Shown piece after piece: positions 9,485-18,451 of a DNA stretch of 64,000 nucleotides (its first letter is position 1; each line of letters starts with the position of its first letter). The notes under the pieces are model-generated. The model was not told where the DNA came from. It ran no database searches and saw only the letters and a list, made by a program, of their open reading frames with translations. Made by a program: the position numbers and the translations under genes. Source of the stretch: Acinetobacter sp. ANC 4470 (GTDB lineage Bacteria > Pseudomonadota > Gammaproteobacteria > Pseudomonadales > Moraxellaceae); assembly GCF_002135335.1 (NCBI RefSeq), contig NZ_NEGC01000008.1:1-64000 (forward strand), read 5' to 3'.

Positions 9485-10939
9485 ATGACGGTTCAAACCT
9501 TCATTCCAAATAGTGCCCAAGCTGCTTCAGAAAACACTGTTACCCAGCCACAGCACACCCCAGCCGACGGATCAGTGAAAAAGCTGTATATCGAAACGCA
9601 AGGGTGTCAGATGAATGAGTATGACAGTCATCGTATGGCAGACCTTCTAGGCGACTCACACGGTTATGTGCTGACCAAAGATCCGAAAGAAGCCGATATT
9701 CTACTGATGAATACCTGCTCAATTCGTGAAAAAGCCCAAGAAAAAGTATTTTCTGAGCTGGGTCGCTGGCGCAAACTGAAAGACAAAAATCCTGATTTGG
9801 TGATTGGGGTCGGTGGTTGTGTGGCTTCGCAAGAAGGTGACAATATTCAGAAACGTGCGCCTTATGTCGACATGGTTTTTGGCCCACAAACCTTGCATCG
9901 TTTACCGCAAATGTTAGATCAACATAGCGAACAAGCTGAAAAACCAAAGAAAGATAAAATCAAACTGGTGGATATTTCTTTCCCCGACATCGAAAAATTC
10001 GACTTTTTACCTGAACCACGAGTTGAAGGTCATAAAGCATTTGTTTCGATTATGGAAGGCTGTTCAAAATACTGTTCTTTCTGCGTGGTGCCTTATACAC
10101 GTGGTGAAGAAGTTTCGCGTCCTTTGGATGATGTACTGGCTGAAATTGCCGGTGTGGCTGAAAAAGGCGTGCGTGAAATTTCGCTTTTAGGTCAAAACGT
10201 CAATGGCTACCGTGGTGAAACCTTCGAAGGCAATATCTGTACCTTTGCAGATTTACTACGTTTAGTGGCTGAAATTCCGGGTATTGGGCGTTTACGCTAT
10301 ACCACTTCACATCCGCTTGAATTTAACGATGACCTGATTCAATGTTATCGTGATCTTCCGCAAATGGTTTCACATCTGCATTTGCCAGTACAAAGTGGCT
10401 CAAACGATGTTCTGCAAGCCATGAAGCGTAATCACACCATTGATGTTTATATCGATAAAATTGCCAAGCTGCGTCAAGTTCGCCCAGACATGCATTTATC
10501 TTCAGATTTCATTATTGGCTTCCCAGGTGAAACCGATGCGCACTTTGAAGAGACTTATCAATTCATTAAAGACTTAGATTTCGATCATTCTTATAGTTTT
10601 ATTTATTCAAAACGTCCAGGTACACCTGCATCTGACTTACCAGACAGCACGCCTGAAGATGTGAAAAAAGAACGCCTTGGCAAAGTTCAAAAATGGATTA
10701 AGCGTTCAAGCATTGATAAAACAGATGCGATGCTTGGCACCATTCAACGTGTCCTGATTGAAAATGTTTCTGATAAAGATCCAAACCTTTTGGTGGGGAC
10801 TGCTGACAACACACGTTATGTCTCATTTATTGGTGATGCAGCATGGGTCGGTCGCTTTGCAGAAATCGAAATTACCGAAATTAAAACTTTGAATTTTGTT
10901 TACGGTGAACTCTTGAATCTTGAACCTGACGTGGCGTAA
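9485..10939 (+). CDS. miaB: tRNA-2-methylthio-N6-dimethylallyladenosine synthase
   Basis: Radical-SAM methylthiotransferase that converts i6A37 to ms2i6A37 in tRNAs reading UNN codons. It has an N-terminal UPF0004 domain with auxiliary cluster cysteines C41, C78 and C112. The radical-SAM cluster C193-x3-C197-x2-C200 lies in [16 protein letters not shown], and a C-terminal TRAM domain ends the protein. An extra hydrophilic N-terminal stretch of about 30 residues precedes the first domain. TAGGAG lies before the ATG. It is followed by ybeZ and ybeY, the common miaB-ybeZ-ybeY order. Confidence 0.96.
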   Translation: MTVQTFIPNSAQAASENTVTQPQHTPADGSVKKLYIETQGCQMNEYDSHRMADLLGDSHGYVLTKDPKEADILLMNTCSIREKAQEKVFSELGRWRKLKDKNPDLVIGVGGCVASQEGDNIQKRAPYVDMVFGPQTLHRLPQMLDQHSEQAEKPKKDKIKLVDISFPDIEKFDFLPEPRVEGHKAFVSIMEGCSKYCSFCVVPYTRGEEVSRPLDDVLAEIAGVAEKGVREISLLGQNVNGYRGETFEGNICTFADLLRLVAEIPGIGRLRYTTSHPLEFNDDLIQCYRDLPQMVSHLHLPVQSGSNDVLQAMKRNHTIDVYIDKIAKLRQVRPDMHLSSDFIIGFPGETDAHFEETYQFIKDLDFDHSYSFIYSKRPGTPASDLPDSTPEDVKKERLGKVQKWIKRSSIDKTDAMLGTIQRVLIENVSDKDPNLLVGTADNTRYVSFIGDAAWVGRFAEIEITEIKTLNFVYGELLNLEPDVA

Positions 10940-10977
10940 TGTAAGCGGATAGATTTAACTTTCCAAAAGGATATCTC

Positions 10978-12051
10978 TTGACTGCATCGATTCGACGTAC
11001 AGTGGCTTTTCCGGGTATTTCAGTAGATCGTTTACAAAGTATGCTAGGTGCTTATAACGCTCATCTGAAACAAATCGAACAACGTTTAGATGTAAAAATT
11101 TCTCATCGTGGTGATAGTTTTTTTATCGATGGTGATATTGATGTGGTTGAGCGAGCTGAGGTTTTATTGCAGCGCTTACATGAAGAAGCCGAAGTTTCTC
11201 AACAAATCAGTGCAGATGTCATTCATTTGATGATTCAAGGCAGTCAGACTGATCGTGAGTTAGCCATCGATCCTGATCAGCAACATGCAGGTCTAGACGA
11301 GATTTGGTTACAAACCCGTAAAGGTCGGATTAACCCACGTGGTGCAAACCAAAAACGTTATGTACAACGTATTTTGCAAAGTGATATCTCTTTTGGTATA
11401 GGCCCTGCAGGGACAGGTAAAACCTACCTTGCTGTTGCCGCTGCTGTAGACATGCTGGAACGTAATGAAATTCAGCGTATCCTGCTGGTTCGCCCCGCCG
11501 TTGAAGCAGGTGAAAAACTCGGCTTTTTACCGGGTGATTTAAGTCAGAAAATTGATCCCTATTTGCGCCCACTTTACGATGCTTTATACGAAATGTTGGG
11601 TTTTGAAAAAGTCGCCAAACTGATTGAACGCCAAGTGATTGAAGTTGCGCCACTGGCTTATATGCGTGGTCGTACCCTCAGTCATGCTTTCATTATTTTA
11701 GATGAGGCGCAAAACACCACACCTGAACAGATGAAAATGTTTCTGACCCGTTTAGGTTTTGGTTCACGTGCCGTGATTACTGGCGACATCACGCAAGTCG
11801 ATTTACCACGTGGTCAACAATCAGGTTTAGCTCACGCTTTACGTGTGATCGAAAACGTGAAGGAAATTCATATTACTCGTTTCCATTCTCGTGACGTGGT
11901 ACGTCATCAGCTGGTACAAAAAATTGTCGAAGCTTATGAAGGATGGGACAGTGAACAACACCGTCTAAGTGCAGAAGCGCGTGCAGAACGTAAAGCACTT
12001 CAAGAAGCGCTTATTGCTGAAAACAATGCAGCTGCTGATGCTCAAGACTGA
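10978..12051 (+). CDS. ybeZ: PhoH-like ATPase YbeZ
   Basis: P-loop ATPase of the PhoH family that partners the endoribonuclease YbeY in rRNA maturation and RNA quality control. The Walker A GPAGTGKT is at residues 142-149, and a Walker B-like segment (FIILDEAQNTT) follows. An N-terminal KH-like region covers about residues 10-75. Translation appears to start at TTG: the codon at 10978 follows AAAAGGA at normal spacing and gives the expected N-terminus. The gap to miaB is 38 bases and to ybeY 30 bases, consistent with one operon. Confidence 0.93.
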   Translation: MTASIRRTVAFPGISVDRLQSMLGAYNAHLKQIEQRLDVKISHRGDSFFIDGDIDVVERAEVLLQRLHEEAEVSQQISADVIHLMIQGSQTDRELAIDPDQQHAGLDEIWLQTRKGRINPRGANQKRYVQRILQSDISFGIGPAGTGKTYLAVAAAVDMLERNEIQRILLVRPAVEAGEKLGFLPGDLSQKIDPYLRPLYDALYEMLGFEKVAKLIERQVIEVAPLAYMRGRTLSHAFIILDEAQNTTPEQMKMFLTRLGFGSRAVITGDITQVDLPRGQQSGLAHALRVIENVKEIHITRFHSRDVVRHQLVQKIVEAYEGWDSEQHRLSAEARAERKALQEALIAENNAAADAQD

Positions 12052-12081
12052 CTCAAATATTCGATGAATTAAGGATTCATT

Positions 12082-12561
12082 TTGAAACTTAGCCTCTCTC
12101 TACAGCAAAATTTTCAAGCCCCTGAATTGGTGCTGAAACGTGCTTACCTCAAAAAAGTTGTAGAAACCTCATTACGTCATATTGCCACACAAAGTAACTG
12201 CGAAATTGGCATTGCTTGTGTCGATAATGCTGAAAGTCAGCAACTGAATTTGGAATATCGTGGTAAAGACAAACCGACCAATGTGTTGTCCTTTCCAAGC
12301 GACCTTCCCGATGAAATGGCGGCAATTTTAGATTCCTTCCCAATTGGCGATTTGGTGATTTGCATTCCTGTGGTTTTACAAGAAGCTCTAGATCAGCAAA
12401 AAACACCAATCGAGCATTTCACCCATATGTTGGTACATGGCACTTTACATTTAATGGGCTATGACCATGAAACGTCTGAGCAAGATGCCGAGGAAATGGA
12501 AGCTTTAGAAATTGAAATCCTGAAAAAACTCGGTTTTGATAACCCATACCAAGAACAGTAA
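12082..12561 (+). CDS. ybeY: Endoribonuclease YbeY (rRNA maturation factor)
   Basis: Single-strand-specific metallo-endoribonuclease needed for 16S rRNA 3' end maturation and late ribosome quality control. The zinc motif H-x3-H-x5-H is complete as H119, H123 and H129 in [12 protein letters not shown]. The conserved arginine of [14 protein letters not shown] is R60. The start is TTG at 12082 preceded by AAGGA. Like its neighbour ybeZ, it uses an unusual start codon. Length (159 aa) is normal. Confidence 0.94.
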   Translation: MKLSLSLQQNFQAPELVLKRAYLKKVVETSLRHIATQSNCEIGIACVDNAESQQLNLEYRGKDKPTNVLSFPSDLPDEMAAILDSFPIGDLVICIPVVLQEALDQQKTPIEHFTHMLVHGTLHLMGYDHETSEQDAEEMEALEIEILKKLGFDNPYQEQ

Positions 12562-12589
12562 TTTCAAACACCTAACCCCATCAATTTCG

Positions 12590-12613
12590 CTCGATCAATT
12601 TCGATTGGTCGAG
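12590..12613 (+). terminator. Probable terminator or hairpin after ybeY
   Basis: CTCGATCAAT and ATTGGTCGAG pair (one wobble) around a TTCG tetraloop. The following T run is weak, so termination is likely but not certain. Confidence 0.5.
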
Positions 12614-12682
12614 TTAATTTAAAAACCAATTTAAGAAAATAAAAACACCTTTAAAAACACATCAAAATATAGAGGCACATTC

Positions 12683-13078
12683 ATGAAAAAACTGCTTACT
12701 GCACTCTGCTTTATTTCCACTTTACCCTTCAGTTCTCAGCTCTATGCCAATAATGAAACCACCTGTAAGGAAGTAAAGTTTCAATCTACAGATAGCACGT
12801 GGGCAGGACATTATTATTTACAAGGTGTGATGGAGGTTGGTTCAGAACTTTTACTTGAACCCAATGGCAAATTTAAATGGTATCTTGCCGTCGGTGCATT
12901 AGATCAATATGCCGAAGGAACATGGTGGAAAAATGGCAACTGTATTGGTTTGAAAGCAGCATCCCAATATGCCAAAAATTTAGAAATATTCCCAACCCGT
13001 TTAGAGATTCATGACAAAGATTTAGCAGTGACTTGGCTCGGTGGACACCAAGATGGTGTTTATCACCTTGCTGAATAA
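12683..13078 (+). CDS. Secreted hypothetical protein, 131 aa
   Basis: Unrecognised. A typical signal peptide (KKLLTALCFISTLPFSSQLYA, residues 2-22) suggests export to the periplasm. The mature part of about 109 residues is rich in tryptophan, tyrosine and glycine and has two cysteines (C28, C75) that could form a disulfide. Predicted mostly beta. GAGG lies ahead of the ATG. It is a stand-alone gene facing the TonB-family gene convergently, with a 28-base gap. No function is proposed. Confidence 0.7.
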   Translation: MKKLLTALCFISTLPFSSQLYANNETTCKEVKFQSTDSTWAGHYYLQGVMEVGSELLLEPNGKFKWYLAVGALDQYAEGTWWKNGNCIGLKAASQYAKNLEIFPTRLEIHDKDLAVTWLGGHQDGVYHLAE

Positions 13079-13106
13079 TTGACATGAAATCTGTTTTAAC
13101 TTCGGC

Positions 13107-13985
13107 TTATTTCACTTCAAATTCAGCTTCTGCTGGGTCAAAGCGCCAAGTTCGCACGATACGAAGTTCTGAAATCTCTTTCATGCCTTGATCAAAAGCA
13201 CCAAAAGGTGCGGCTTTACGCACCGATGCTTTTGCCGCCTCATCAAGTAAGCTATGCCCTGAACTATCAATTAAACGAATGGCACGAATTCCACCACTTT
13301 TATTGAGAATAACCATTAAACGTACTTCCCCTGCTAATTGTTGTGCTTTTGCAGCATCCGGATAATAACGGTTGCCGTAAAATTCAACTTTTTGGCGAAA
13401 TTTTTCTAAATATGCTGCTGAAATATCTTGTTTAGCTTGAATCCCATCGACCGTTTTAATTTTTTGCTGACGACTAAAATTTTGCTGTCGTTGTAAGTAT
13501 TGCGCTTCTAAACTTGCCACCATTGCTGCTTTGGCTTGGAACTGACTATTCAGCTCTTGCATCGCTTTTTTACGTTGATTTTGTTCTGCTTCCTTTTTCC
13601 AGCTTAAGGTGGTCATTAAGACTTTCTCATCAAAGCTTAATTCACGCTTTTGTTGTATTTTTTCTAAACTTTCTAGCTCTTTCTCACCAGCACTTTGCTC
13701 AAGCATTGGTGCTGGAATATCGCTCGACATTCGATGTGCTTCACGGAATGTTCCCGAACCCTGCTGATCTGCCTGCGCAAGAAAATCAGCATTTTCAACT
13801 TTGTCCTGACTCGGACGTAAAGTCACCGCAATTTCTTTGACTGCCGCATCACTTTCTTCTGGCATGGCAAATTGTAAGGTCAAAATAATTAAATGCAGCA
13901 CGGCAGCTAAAATAACTGCGCCGCTAAAAATAGGATCTTTCCACCATGCATATATTAAAGGTGTAAAACTGATTTTCTTAAGCAT
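13107..13985 (-). CDS. TonB-family energy transducer-like protein
   Basis: Inner-membrane anchored periplasmic protein. From the chosen ATG (13985) it has a cytoplasmic start, one membrane helix at about residues 18-40, then a long charged, glutamine-rich coiled-coil linker. A C-terminal TonB domain follows (YYPDAAKAQQLAGEVRLMV and LLDEAAKASVRKAAPF blocks). The linker lacks the proline-rich EPxPKP repeat of classical TonB, so it may be a TolA/TonB hybrid type that is not dedicated to siderophore receptors. No exbB/exbD lies nearby. The longer in-frame start at 14102 adds an implausible hydrophobic stretch. Confidence 0.8.
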   Translation of the reverse strand: MLKKISFTPLIYAWWKDPIFSGAVILAAVLHLIILTLQFAMPEESDAAVKEIAVTLRPSQDKVENADFLAQADQQGSGTFREAHRMSSDIPAPMLEQSAGEKELESLEKIQQKRELSFDEKVLMTTLSWKKEAEQNQRKKAMQELNSQFQAKAAMVASLEAQYLQRQQNFSRQQKIKTVDGIQAKQDISAAYLEKFRQKVEFYGNRYYPDAAKAQQLAGEVRLMVILNKSGGIRAIRLIDSSGHSLLDEAAKASVRKAAPFGAFDQGMKEISELRIVRTWRFDPAEAEFEVK

Positions 13986-14223
13986 CACATTAAACCAACA
14001 AAATGTCTGGTTCCCCAAACTGCATAAAACAGCATAAAATAAAAACAGCTTCCACTTTTGAATCAAAAACGAGAATTCAGTCAACAAGCAAGCTGTATAC
14101 AATTAAAATCATGAAAATGGTGCAATTAATTTTGCTAAACTGCAAGATGAAATACTTGTATTTTTAATACTTTCGACCAAACCTATCGAAGTCCAAGAAG
14201 ATTAACTTGCTAGGATGCTCTAT

Positions 14224-14904
14224 ATGCAAACGCTAATATCCAATATCTCTAAACGTATACGTCAAGTGTACCAAAAGGCAGAGGGATTTATTGAAGATGA
14301 GCGTGATTTCCCATTATCCCAAGTTTTTCTCAATGCCACTTTCCAGCGTTTTGTCACCGACAATGTCTCTATGCTCAAAGACCTGCATGCAGACTTACAT
14401 GATGACTGGCTGCGTTTATATGCCACACTCGATGTTAAGGGTTTATACATTACCCTTTCTGTCGATTTAAAATTAATTCAGATGGAAATGAACAAAGATA
14501 TCCAGCTTATTGTTTTTGAACAAATCAGTGACACAACAGTAATTGAAGCGAAATTTAAAAATATATTACAAAAAATTGCAGTAAACTTTGCTTTATTTTT
14601 CTACCAAAAAGTCTTAAATAAAGACCCTTTAGGCATGATTCTTGAAAAATTAAAGGTGATTAAAGTAAAAGATGATTTACTGTATTTGGACTTAAATCGC
14701 TGGTTAGGCAAAAACCGCTCCATTATCGACACTTTAGCCAAAGTTCATATTAACCATGCCGTTTTACGTGAAGCTGAATTGGTGATTATTGGCAATGTCA
14801 ATTTGACTGCTTTATTTAGAAAAATGTCGGAAGAACCGGTAGATGATTGGGACATAGATGATGATCTCGTTGAAGCCAAAGTTAGCCCAATTAAGCAAAA
14901 ATAA
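14224..14904 (+). CDS. Conserved hypothetical protein, 226 aa
   Basis: Unrecognised cytoplasmic protein without signal peptide or clear membrane helix. It has a mixed alpha/beta pattern and an acidic C-terminal segment (EEPVDDWDIDDDLVEAK). The start at 14224 is preferred over 14215 because AGGA lies nine bases upstream of it. It is divergent from the TonB-family gene and followed by the DUF3108 gene 165 bases later. No function is proposed. Confidence 0.7.
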   Translation: MQTLISNISKRIRQVYQKAEGFIEDERDFPLSQVFLNATFQRFVTDNVSMLKDLHADLHDDWLRLYATLDVKGLYITLSVDLKLIQMEMNKDIQLIVFEQISDTTVIEAKFKNILQKIAVNFALFFYQKVLNKDPLGMILEKLKVIKVKDDLLYLDLNRWLGKNRSIIDTLAKVHINHAVLREAELVIIGNVNLTALFRKMSEEPVDDWDIDDDLVEAKVSPIKQK

Positions 14905-15069
14905 ACTGAACTTTTTTTCCAAATTAAAATCTGTATTTTTAGCCCTAGAAAAACTACATAAAGATACAGATTGTACGGAATTTAGAATTTTATCTTCATA
15001 ATCAAAGTGCATAATAGAAACCAAGCAAAAAACTGCACTTTATTCAAACTTCATAGGAAGACTGTACTT

Positions 15070-15783
15070 ATGGCTCACAATGTATGGAAAACAATTGCGA
15101 TGGCATCTGGTGTAAGCGCTACACTATTGTTTGCTGGTTTCTCAAACCAAGCATTTGCCATGAGTCCATTCCAAGCAAGTTATCAATTTAGCTATAATGG
15201 CAAAAATATGGGGTCGGCAACACGTAATTTAACCAAGTCGGGCAATAACTGGATTTATGTTTTTACTGCAAAAGCAGGTAGTATGGCATCTGCCACTGAA
15301 ACCAGCCGTTTTAGCCTTAATGGTAACCAGATCGTCTCGGATAGCTTTAGTCGCAGTAGTAAAATTTTAGTACATAACAACACCATGAGCATAAAATTCA
15401 ACCCAAGCACTAAAACCATTTCCACCCAAAAAGATGATAAAGCACGCTCTTTTGCATGGAAAGCCGGTGTTCTGGATGAGCTCAATGCAGAATTACAACT
15501 GCGTGAAGACCTAAAAGCCTCAGGTTTAAAATCTAGTTATGCCATTGTTGATGCTAAAGAAATTGAAGCACGTAAATTTATAAAACAGGGTTCAGAAAAA
15601 GTAAAAACCTCTTATGGAACGTTCGATACCATTAAAGTTGTGATGAAACACGATAAGCCAAACCGCGATACTATTTTTTGGTTAGCGCCTAAACTTGACT
15701 ATGCACCTGTAAAAGTTTCCCACCAAGATGGCAAAACATCGTATGGTTTGCTCTTAACTGGGTATAAAGGCTCCACGAATTAA
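15070..15783 (+). CDS. DUF3108 domain protein, exported
   Basis: Predicted periplasmic protein of 237 residues. The signal peptide runs to about residue 35, ending SNQAFA. The mature part reads as a DUF3108 domain: an opening PFQASYQFSYNGKNMGSATRNL strand pair, then a central LDELNAELQLREDL helix, and a closing FWLAPKLDYAPVKVSHQDGKTSYGLLLTGY. Members are usually assigned to the outer-membrane or periplasmic space without a known reaction. The start at 15070 has GGAAG upstream and gives a clean signal peptide; the upstream ATG at 15007 does not. Confidence 0.8.
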   Translation: MAHNVWKTIAMASGVSATLLFAGFSNQAFAMSPFQASYQFSYNGKNMGSATRNLTKSGNNWIYVFTAKAGSMASATETSRFSLNGNQIVSDSFSRSSKILVHNNTMSIKFNPSTKTISTQKDDKARSFAWKAGVLDELNAELQLREDLKASGLKSSYAIVDAKEIEARKFIKQGSEKVKTSYGTFDTIKVVMKHDKPNRDTIFWLAPKLDYAPVKVSHQDGKTSYGLLLTGYKGSTN

Positions 15784-15792
15784 TCAATTTGA

Positions 15793-16449
<657 letters not shown>

Positions 16450-16466
16450 GTTTTGAATTAAATTTG

Positions 16467-16493
16467 AAAAGAGCGCTTAAGCGCTCTTTTTTT
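16467..16493 (+). terminator. Rho-independent terminator of xpt
   Basis: Perfect AAAAGAGCGC / GCGCTCTTTT hairpin with a TTAA loop and a T run. It lies 45 bases before the first Xer site. Confidence 0.9.
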
Positions 16494-16536
16494 ATTTTGG
16501 AGAAACTGGGCATTTCTATTTGGGGCTTACAACTGA

Positions 16537-16564
16537 ATTTCGTATAAGCACCATTATGTTACAT
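16537..16564 (+). repeat. pdif-like XerC/XerD recombination site 1
   Basis: XerC arm ATTTCGTATAA, six-base spacer GCACCA, XerD arm TTATGTTACAT, total 28 bp. The arms match the pdif consensus known from Acinetobacter plasmids, with one or two changes in the XerD arm. The site reads C then D on the plus strand. It pairs with an inverted copy at 17534-17561. Confidence 0.85.
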
Positions 16565-16581
16565 AGGAGTGTGATTTATTT

Positions 16582-16619
16582 CTAGTTCAAGATTTTTAAA
16601 TCTTAACTAGAGCTATAAT
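16582..16619 (+). promoter_or_regulatory. Inverted-repeat operator overlapping the module promoter
   Basis: CTAGTTCAAGATTT and AAATCTTAACTAG form an almost perfect inverted repeat (one extra C) at 16582-16610. A TATAAT -10 box follows at 16614-16619. The repeat occupies the -35 side of the promoter, a position typical of autorepression by the Rrf2-type protein that starts at 16651. The regulator-site link is inference. Confidence 0.6.
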
Positions 16620-16650
16620 AATTATTAAATTAATAAATAAGTGTTTAATA

Positions 16651-17094
16651 GTGAGAAAAGACAGTCGCCTTTCCAGAATGTTACATGTCCTTCTACATAT
16701 GGCATATGCTAACAAGCCTCTTTCATCTGAAGTAATTGCTCAAATGATAGAAACTAATCCTGTTGTAGTCCGTAGAACAATGGCAGGGCTAAAGAAAGAG
16801 GGATATGTGAAATCATTGAATGGTTCGAATGGTGGTTGGATTTTAAACAATGAACTCGAAAATATCACTCTATATGATGTTTTAATGGCTGTTGGTCAAA
16901 CAGAGTTTTTTACTATCAATACAGATATAGAACATGAGAATTGTGCCGTTGAAGTAGCTGTAAACCAAGTACTTGATAGTATTTTAAGAGACATCGAACA
17001 ACAACTTATTGATAAGCTTAAAGCTATAAAGTTATCGGAGCTGTTACTTCATTTTAAAAATGAAGCCAAAAATCTAAATTGTCCGTCTATCTGA
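16651..17094 (+). CDS. Rrf2-family transcriptional regulator (no Fe-S cysteines)
   Basis: DNA-binding protein of 147 residues with an Rrf2-type winged helix. The recognition region is SSEVIAQMIETNPVVVRRTMAGLKKEGYVKS (about 25-55), followed by the GGW(I) wing and an ENITLYDVLMAV helix. Unlike NsrR or IscR, it has no three-cysteine cluster motif; C90 and C146 are isolated, so it probably senses without an Fe-S cluster (YwnA-like). The start is GTG with a poor ribosome binding site. It is the first gene of the dif module and has an operator-like repeat in its promoter. Confidence 0.83.
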   Translation: MRKDSRLSRMLHVLLHMAYANKPLSSEVIAQMIETNPVVVRRTMAGLKKEGYVKSLNGSNGGWILNNELENITLYDVLMAVGQTEFFTINTDIEHENCAVEVAVNQVLDSILRDIEQQLIDKLKAIKLSELLLHFKNEAKNLNCPSI

Positions 17095-17165
17095 CTAAAT
17101 TAATTTTAAAATATATATTTTAATGCTTTAATATGTAACTTTAAAAGATACATATTGGTTTTATC

Positions 17166-17522
17166 ATGGAATTTATTCAAGATATTTGGGTTTGTTTTGT
17201 AATTGCTGTTGCATCTGCGAGTATTTCAACGACGATTACACTTACGGAATTATTCGTACCTGTACGTAATTTTGCTAATAAATGCGGACATATGATCGGG
17301 TATTTATTTCAGTGTTTTTATTGTATGAGCCACTGGATTGCTATCTTAGCAGTTGCAATTTACCAACCTATTTTGATTAAAAGTGAATATTACTTAATTG
17401 ATTTAACCGTTTCAGTTTTCTTTACGATAACAATCAGCACATTTGTAAATGGACTAATTTTTAAAGTATTTTCATACAAAATGAAGATGAAAATTATTGA
17501 GAATGAAATAGCAAAATTATAA
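17166..17522 (+). CDS. Small membrane protein, DUF1360-like
   Basis: 118 residues with membrane helices at about 8-24, 50-70 and 80-102. A CFYCMSHW motif sits at the start of the second helix, the CxxC-x2-W pattern I associate with DUF1360 membrane proteins. The C-terminus is short and charged. It is the second gene of the dif module, 71 bases after the Rrf2-type gene and just before Xer site 2, so it is the likely effector or cargo under that regulator. Function unknown; metal or thiol chemistry at the CxxC is a guess. Confidence 0.65.
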   Translation: MEFIQDIWVCFVIAVASASISTTITLTELFVPVRNFANKCGHMIGYLFQCFYCMSHWIAILAVAIYQPILIKSEYYLIDLTVSVFFTITISTFVNGLIFKVFSYKMKMKIIENEIAKL

Positions 17523-17533
17523 AGATTCTCTAA

Positions 17534-17561
17534 AATTAACATAATACACCTTATACGAAAT
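17534..17561 (-). repeat. pdif-like XerC/XerD recombination site 2 (inverted)
   Basis: On the minus strand: XerC arm ATTTCGTATAA, spacer GGTGTA, XerD arm TTATGTTAATT, 28 bp. The XerC arm is identical to site 1, and the spacer and XerD arm are closer to the plasmid pdif consensus than those of site 1. Confidence 0.87.
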
Positions 17562-17958
17562 TCTATTTTTATTCCCATATAAATCATTCGCTTAAATTTT
17601 TCACAAAAGCCTAGTCCTCACGAATTGGGCTTTTTATGTGAATAGTCTTGTTCCACACCTATTTATTGATCGCTATTTCACAATTTTCATTAGAATCACT
17701 TAGCAATCACATCCTATACGTACAGCTTAATATAAAATAAAGCGTAAATATCTTTTCTCCCTACCCCCAATTTAAGCCTGTGTATTTACAACTCAGATAA
17801 ACTTCAATGCTGTGATTCAGCTAGAATCAAGTTGCTATGAAACATTCCTGACAGTATCCGTTAAAAATACATACTGTGAGCCTTAGTTGTAATGATTAAT
17901 TATCTTTGTGGCGTATTTTAAGCACTTCATCACAAGATAAAGAAAAGATAAATCGTTG
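17562..17958. other. Intergenic stretch after the dif module
   Basis: About 400 bases with no supported gene. A hairpin AAAAGCC / GGCTTTT followed by Ts at 17605-17635 could be a weak terminator on the plus strand. The rest is AT-rich sequence that should include the promoter of the gene at 17959. Confidence 0.4.
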
Positions 17959-18318
17959 ATGGGAAAATCTATGCTATGTCCTAAATGTGGCTCTACTGAC
18001 GTTGAAAAACGTGATCATGAAAAGAAATTAAGAACCATTAGTGGCATTCTGATGACTTCTGCTGGTGCAACAGCAGGAACAGTCGGTGGTGCTGCAACGG
18101 GCGCCTCAACTGGAGCAGCCATCGGAGCTGTCGCTGGCCCATTGGGTGTCATTTTTGGTGGAACGGTCGGGACTTTTGTTGGTGCAATTGCAGTCGGTAT
18201 TACAGGTGGTGTTTTAGGTAATATTTTTGGCAAAAAAGCAGGTGTAATTATTGATAAAAATGTGTTCTTAGATTACAAATGCTTAAAATGCAATTATCGC
18301 TTTAAAGAAAAAGTATAA
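17959..18318 (+). CDS. Zinc-ribbon protein with glycine-zipper membrane segment
   Basis: About 119 residues, built of three parts. An N-terminal CPKCGS and a C-terminal CLKCNY provide the two CxxC knuckles of a split zinc ribbon. Between them lies a long alanine/glycine/threonine-rich stretch with repeated GxxxG spacing (about 30-90), typical of glycine-zipper membrane insertion. Both knuckles could come together on one membrane face. The start could also be ATG 17971. No function is known to me; it has its own terminator. Confidence 0.65.
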   Translation: MGKSMLCPKCGSTDVEKRDHEKKLRTISGILMTSAGATAGTVGGAATGASTGAAIGAVAGPLGVIFGGTVGTFVGAIAVGITGGVLGNIFGKKAGVIIDKNVFLDYKCLKCNYRFKEKV

Positions 18319-18344
18319 GCCGCAAAGGTTTATTTTCATATTCA

Positions 18345-18386
18345 GAAGTCCAAAGCGATTCATTTTCAATACACTTTGGACTTTTC
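18345..18386 (+). terminator. Rho-independent terminator
   Basis: AAGTCCAAAG and CTTTGGACTT pair across an 18-base loop and are followed by a short T run, 25 bases after the zinc-ribbon gene. Confidence 0.65.
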
Positions 18387-18451
18387 TGGAAATACTTCAA
18401 AAATCAGAAATATAGAACGTGTACTGATTAAATTCACTTTCTAAGCCTAGA

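Larger units (their letters stand above)
16537..17561. mobile_element. dif module carrying an Rrf2-type regulator and a DUF1360-like protein
   Basis: Two 28-bp Xer sites in opposite orientation, C|D on the left and D|C on the right, enclose about 970 bp with two genes. This is the architecture of the Xer-mobilised dif modules described on Acinetobacter plasmids, here in a chromosomal setting between xpt and an unrelated zinc-ribbon gene. The interior is visibly more AT-rich than its neighbours. There is no transposase or integrase inside; XerC and XerD of the host would act in trans. The chromosomal location is inferred from the flanking core genes. Confidence 0.8.

Noticed and set aside
18060..18235. 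GC-rich direct repeats suggesting a microsatellite
   Set aside because: They encode the glycine/alanine-rich membrane stretch of the zinc-ribbon protein and are not exact DNA repeats.
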